From Chryseolinea sp. (GTDB taxonomy: Bacteria; Bacteroidota; Bacteroidia; Cytophagales; Cyclobacteriaceae), in assembly GCA_025923195.1 (NCBI GenBank), contig JAICGJ010000033.1, positions 1-39,807 of the forward strand: DNA of 39,807 bases, given 5' to 3'. Below, piece by piece: positions 36,794-39,807 of this stretch. A program made the translations under genes and the position numbers. The notes below the pieces were generated by a model, which was not told where the DNA came from, ran no database searches, and worked only from the letters and a program-made list of their open reading frames with translations. The stretch's first letter is position 1; the number at the start of each line of letters is the position of its first letter.

Positions 36794-37828
36794 CTACAAT
36801 ACTGCAATCAGTCCTGATATAAAAATGTTTAGGACAGCAACAGGTATCAACACTTTCCATCCCAGATTCATCAGTTGATCATAACGGAATCTCGGGATCG
36901 TCCACCGAATCCACATAAAGAAAAATATGAAGAACCCAATCTTAAGAAAAAGTACGATAGTTCCGATTATAGTAATGAGGTTTTGATCCAGTCCGAGGTC
37001 ATTCATGAAAGGGAAATTGTATCCACCAAAGTACAGCGTGGCAATAACAGCAGACGAAACAAACATGTTGATGTATTCGGCAAAAAGGTAGAAGCCTAAT
37101 TTCATACTGCTATATTCCGTATGGTATCCACCTACCAATTCAGTCTCGCACTCAGGCAAATCGAACGGTGTTCGATTACATTCGGCGAAGGCGCAAATCA
37201 GAAAAATTATAAAGCCAACCGGCTGGTACACTACATTCCAGAAAGTCCAGTCACCATTCAAGCCTCCTGCCTGCATCTGAGAGATCTCGCGCAAACTCAA
37301 AGTTCCCGTCAGCATGACCAGGGCAATGATGGATAGACCCATAGCGATCTCGTAGCTTATCATCTGAGCCGACGCTCTGATAGCACCGAGCAAAGAAAAC
37401 TTGTTGTTCGACGCCCAACCTCCGATCATAATACCATACACTCCAATTGAAACCACCGCAAATATGTAGAGAATTCCGACATTCAGGTCAATAATCTGGA
37501 GCGTGTACGATTCGCCTCCTATTGTTAATGATCCACCCCAGGGGATTACAACGCCCGCCATTAATGCCGTGAGCATGGCAATACTCGGCCCCAACACAAA
37601 CAAACCCTGATTGGACACATTCGGAATAATTTCTTCCTTCATGATAAATTTTAATCCATCGGCAAGGGGCTGAAGTATACCAAAGGGTCCAGCGCGATCC
37701 GGACCAATCCGATCCTGAAGAAAAGCGGCTACTTTGCGTTCCGCGTAGGTTGAATAGGCAGCCACAAAAAGTGTAATACCAAATATTACAACCACCAGAA
37801 TGGCTTTATAAAGTATAAATGAAATCAT
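36794..37828 (-). CDS. nuoH: NADH-quinone oxidoreductase subunit H
   Basis: The 344-residue membrane protein forms the quinone-binding chamber at the junction of the two arms. It has AERKVAAFLQDRIGPDRAGPFG, split over residues 29-50, and CAFAECNRTPFDLPECETELVGGYHTEYSSM near 213-243, the conserved E-rich loop. Its start overlaps the nuoG stop by 4 bases (ATGA), so the two are translationally coupled. Confidence 0.95.
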   Translation of the reverse strand: MISFILYKAILVVVIFGITLFVAAYSTYAERKVAAFLQDRIGPDRAGPFGILQPLADGLKFIMKEEIIPNVSNQGLFVLGPSIAMLTALMAGVVIPWGGSLTIGGESYTLQIIDLNVGILYIFAVVSIGVYGIMIGGWASNNKFSLLGAIRASAQMISYEIAMGLSIIALVMLTGTLSLREISQMQAGGLNGDWTFWNVVYQPVGFIIFLICAFAECNRTPFDLPECETELVGGYHTEYSSMKLGFYLFAEYINMFVSSAVIATLYFGGYNFPFMNDLGLDQNLITIIGTIVLFLKIGFFIFFFMWIRWTIPRFRYDQLMNLGWKVLIPVAVLNIFISGLIAVL

Positions 37829-38832
37829 GTCAGAAGCGGAGGGTTAGCTTGAGGCAACGGTTTCCCTTTTTCAAAATCAATTTGACGGTCGATCTCCTTC
37901 TTCAATTTAGTCAAGTCTATTTGCTCGTAATGATTTTGCGATATTACAGAATTTCTGTCAATGTGACGCGGGCCTTCAACGTTCCAATCGCTTAATTTCT
38001 TGTGACCATACCTGCATTCGTTACAAATGAATTCCCTCACTTCACCATATTGATCCTTCCGGGCTGATACGCGCAACACTTCGTCCCCTTTCATAAATAA
38101 AACTACTTTACCACAACATTTTTCGCAATTCCGATGTGCGTCTAGGGGTTTCGTGAACCAAACCCTGCTTTTGAACCTGAAAGTGTTATCCGTCAGCGCT
38201 CCAACAGGACAAACATCAATCATATTGCCAGAATAATCGTTGTCGATAGCCTTTTGGATGTAAGTGCTGATCTCGGATTTGTCTCCCCTATTCAATACGC
38301 CATGGACTCGATCATTCGTAAGCTGGTCAGCAACAAAGGTGCAGCGGTAACAGAGAATACAACGGGTCATATGGAGTTTAATCTTATCACCGATATCTAT
38401 TTTTTCAAATGTCCGGCGGTCTTCCTCATATCGAGTGCCGGCAGCGCCATGCTCATATGCCAAATTCTGTAAATCGCATTCCCCGGCTTGATCGCAGATA
38501 GGGCAATCCAGCGGATGATTAATCAATAAAAATTCGACAACGCCTTTTCTTGCCTCAAGAACTTCAGGTGAGGTGATATTGTGAACTACCATGCCATCCA
38601 TTACATTCGTTCGGCAAGACGCAACAAGCTTCGGCATTGGACGAGGATCCTTAGTTGACGTTTGTGCCACCTTAACCAAACATACTCTGCACTTTCCACC
38701 TGTTTCTTTCAAGCTAGTGTAATAGCACATCGCAGGCGGAACCAAGTCACCACCAATCTGGCGAGCAGCATTTAGAATGGTCGTGCCCTCAGCTACCTGA
38801 ACCTCTACGCCATCTATTGTTAGTTTTACCAT
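37825..38832 (-). CDS. nuoG: NADH-quinone oxidoreductase subunit G, short form
   Basis: The 335-residue protein keeps the iron-sulfur part of NuoG. A 2Fe-2S site (C36, C48, C51, C73), a His-Cys 4Fe-4S site (H106, C110, C113, C119 in NHPLDCPICDQAGECD) and a third cluster (C158, C161, C164, C208) are intact. A further CxxCC...CxxC set lies at 236-273. The ~500-residue molybdopterin-fold domain of longer NuoG proteins is absent, a form known in Bacteroidota and not a truncation by frameshift. Its ATG lies 6 bases from the heptamer array of the inserted cassette, so its leader is made of repeat DNA. Confidence 0.92.
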   Translation of the reverse strand: MVKLTIDGVEVQVAEGTTILNAARQIGGDLVPPAMCYYTSLKETGGKCRVCLVKVAQTSTKDPRPMPKLVASCRTNVMDGMVVHNITSPEVLEARKGVVEFLLINHPLDCPICDQAGECDLQNLAYEHGAAGTRYEEDRRTFEKIDIGDKIKLHMTRCILCYRCTFVADQLTNDRVHGVLNRGDKSEISTYIQKAIDNDYSGNMIDVCPVGALTDNTFRFKSRVWFTKPLDAHRNCEKCCGKVVLFMKGDEVLRVSARKDQYGEVREFICNECRYGHKKLSDWNVEGPRHIDRNSVISQNHYEQIDLTKLKKEIDRQIDFEKGKPLPQANPPLLT

Positions 38833-38838
38833 TGGGTA

Positions 38839-38943
38839 GTTATCCGTTATTCGTTATTCGTTATTCGTTATTCGTTATTCGTTATTCGTTATTCGTTATT
38901 CGTTATCCGTTGTTCGTTATCCGTTGTTCGTTATTCGTTATCT
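38839..38943. repeat. Right array, 15 tandem heptamers (GTTATTC/GTTATCC)
   Basis: Units run without interruption every 7 bases. The first is GTTATCC, units 2-9 are identical GTTATTC, and 10-15 vary (GTTATCC, GTTGTTC, GTTATCT). Units 10-15 lie inside the four-helix-bundle reading frame and encode its final residues, including ITNNEQRITNNG. Confidence 0.95.
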
Positions 38944-39358
38944 GTTGAGTTTGTTCAATTAAGTTATACCATATTTCAGGTTCCTGAACCTGATTATTAC
39001 TTTTTGCTTTCATCAAGTAATTTATAAACCCGTTCAATATAGCAAGACAATGGTGGACCTCCTGTCGCATTTCATTAAGTTCGTTTTCGGTTATATATTT
39101 CTCTTCACAGGCTACAATCAAATGATCTATAATCTCGTATAGTGAACCTCTACTTTGACGGCAATACTGAATGTATTCCTGATAATGAAATCTCCCAAAT
39201 CCTTCTGCGAGGTTCGCAGTAACTGAACGCGACGCTCTTAAAAGCTGGTCCATCAATCTAAATTTTTCCTCCACCGGAAATGTCTTTGTCAAAGTTGACA
39301 CCTTCCTTCTTAAAGCCGCTGCTTTTTTCCAACAATCAAGTTCTTCAAAAGTCTTCAT
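38903..39358 (-). CDS. Four-helix-bundle protein (23S rRNA IVS / Avd-like family)
   Basis: A 151-residue, nearly all-helical protein. FEELDCWKKA (4-13), EKFRLMDQLLRASRSV (31-46), NLAEGFGR (49-56), EYIQYCRQSRGSLYE (61-75) and a final helix near 92-118 match the family named four helix bundle protein. Relatives are encoded in 23S rRNA intervening sequences and, more distantly, as the Avd accessory proteins of diversity-generating retroelements. Members are basic and may bind nucleic acid as oligomers. No reverse transcriptase or variable repeat is in this window. It is co-oriented with nuo and sits between nuoF and nuoG. The C-terminal tail is encoded by repeat DNA and is probably not functional sequence. 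Confidence 0.9.
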   Translation of the reverse strand: MKTFEELDCWKKAAALRRKVSTLTKTFPVEEKFRLMDQLLRASRSVTANLAEGFGRFHYQEYIQYCRQSRGSLYEIIDHLIVACEEKYITENELNEMRQEVHHCLAILNGFINYLMKAKSNNQVQEPEIWYNLIEQTQQITNNEQRITNNG

Positions 39359-39367
39359 CTTAACTTA

Positions 39368-39430
39368 CTATTAACTATTAACTATTAACGGATAACGGAT
39401 AACGGATAACGGATAACGGACAACGACTAA
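39368..39430. repeat. Left array, nine tandem heptamers (CTATTAA, then CGGATAA)
   Basis: Three CTATTAA units, four CGGATAA, one CGGACAA and one CGACTAA follow each other without gaps. The last unit contains the nuoF stop codon (39427-39429). On the minus strand the CGGATAA units read GTTATCC, the mirror of the right array. Confidence 0.93.
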
Positions 39431-39807
39431 CCAACCAGCACCCTTTCAAAATGTCTCGGATCTTTCACTTCCTCAGGGTGCTTCACATGGTATTCAAATT
39501 CCTCGCGAAAGTGTCTGATAGCGCTAGCTACAGGCCAGGCAGCGGCATCCCCTAAGGGACAAATGGTATTGCCCTCAATCTTCTTGGCAACATCAACCAA
39601 CAAATCTATATCTGTCATACGTCCGTGCCCATGTTCAATCCGATGAAGCACTTTCTCCATCCACCCAGTGCCTTCCCGACAAGGACTGCATTGTCCACAT
39701 GATTCGTGGTGATAGAAGCGCGTAAATGTCCATAGATTACGGACGATGCAGGTGGTTTCGTCCATTACGATAAAGCCTCCGGAACCTAACATTGTGCCGC
39801 TGATGAA
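39427..39807 (-). CDS. nuoF: NADH-quinone oxidoreductase subunit F, C-terminal part
   Basis: The frame is open at the right edge, so only about 126 C-terminal residues of a ~450-residue subunit are seen. They contain GTMLGSGGFIVMDE, the 4Fe-4S (N3) ligands in ESCGQCSPCREGTGW and the fourth cysteine in NTICPLGDAAAW. NuoF binds FMN and NADH and starts electron transfer in complex I. The stop lies in the terminal heptamer of the repeat array, so the last residue or stop may have come from the cassette. Confidence 0.94.
   Translation of the reverse strand, partial: FISGTMLGSGGFIVMDETTCIVRNLWTFTRFYHHESCGQCSPCREGTGWMEKVLHRIEHGHGRMTDIDLLVDVAKKIEGNTICPLGDAAAWPVASAIRHFREEFEYHVKHPEEVKDPRHFERVLVG

Larger units (their letters stand above)
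38839..39430 (-). mobile_element. Candidate cassette: four-helix-bundle gene within inverted 7-mer arrays
   Basis: The 592-bp unit lies between nuoF and nuoG, which are normally adjacent. Its ends are tandem heptamer arrays in opposite orientation: GTTATTC/GTTATCC on the right, and CGGATAA (the reverse complement of TTATCCG) on the left. The gene inside encodes a TIGR02436-like protein. No transposase, target-site duplication or known IS end is visible. Calling it mobile is an inference from its intrusion in a conserved operon and from the similar paired array at 12003-12131. Confidence 0.5.

Noticed and set aside
37825-38832. Short NuoG as a frameshifted or truncated pseudogene
   Set aside because: All cluster ligands are intact, the stop overlaps nuoH in the normal coupled way, and short NuoG is known in Bacteroidota.
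38903-39358. Four-helix-bundle gene as part of a complete diversity-generating retroelement
   Set aside because: No reverse transcriptase, template repeat or variable repeat is visible in the window.
38839-39430. Heptamer arrays considered as a CRISPR array or phage attachment site
   Set aside because: Units are contiguous with no spacers, only 7 bp long, and no cas or integrase gene is near.

Overview
The window looks like a chromosomal segment of a Bacteroidota bacterium, probably in or near the Cytophagales. The evidence is two large secreted proteins ending in the gliding-motility/T9SS type B C-terminal domain, a short NuoG of the Bacteroidota kind, REC-cNMP-Crp style regulators, few Shine-Dalgarno sites and roughly 40-46% GC. 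The genus cannot be fixed from this sequence. No rRNA, tRNA or CRISPR array was found.

Layout. 1-7.7 kb: the 3' end of one repeat-rich T9SS adhesin, a DUF4407 membrane protein, RNase HI, and a second, complete adhesin whose core is nine tandem domains, eight of them exactly 303 bp. 7.9-9.6 kb: amtB plus a PII gene (ammonium uptake and its regulator). 9.6-13.0 kb: an M48 lipoprotein-like protease, a small Cys-His protein, a cyclophilin and a secreted esterase, with a paired inverted array of 7/8-mers between the last two. 13.2-15.0 kb: a two-gene NHEJ operon (Ku and a stand-alone LigD-type polymerase/primase). 15.0-18.5 kb: a possible noncoding transcript with a strong terminator, then a membrane histidine kinase and a REC-cNMP-HTH response regulator, bracketed by three ATGAC-N4-GTCAT-like palindromes.

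18.5-29.7 kb: a cell-surface polysaccharide region. It holds a polyprenyl-phosphate sugar-1-phosphate transferase (priming enzyme), two paralogous NAD(P)-Rossmann/SAF-domain oxidoreductases flanking an L-2-hydroxyglutarate oxidase-like gene, and a CDP-sugar set (glucose-1-phosphate cytidylyltransferase, SDR, RmlC-like epimerase, sugar C-methyltransferase). It also has long gene-poor gaps that suggest decay or rearrangement.

30.0-39.8 kb: a two-CBS-domain protein and, on the minus strand, the respiratory complex I operon nuoF(partial)-G-H-I-J-K-L-M-N. Between nuoF and nuoG sits a 0.6-kb cassette: a four-helix-bundle protein gene framed by inverted arrays of a 7-bp repeat. The arrays run into the nuoF stop codon on one side and to six bases from the nuoG start on the other. 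This cassette, with its ORF-less counterpart at 12.0 kb, is the most unusual thing in the window and may belong to a poorly described mobile or self-propagating family.
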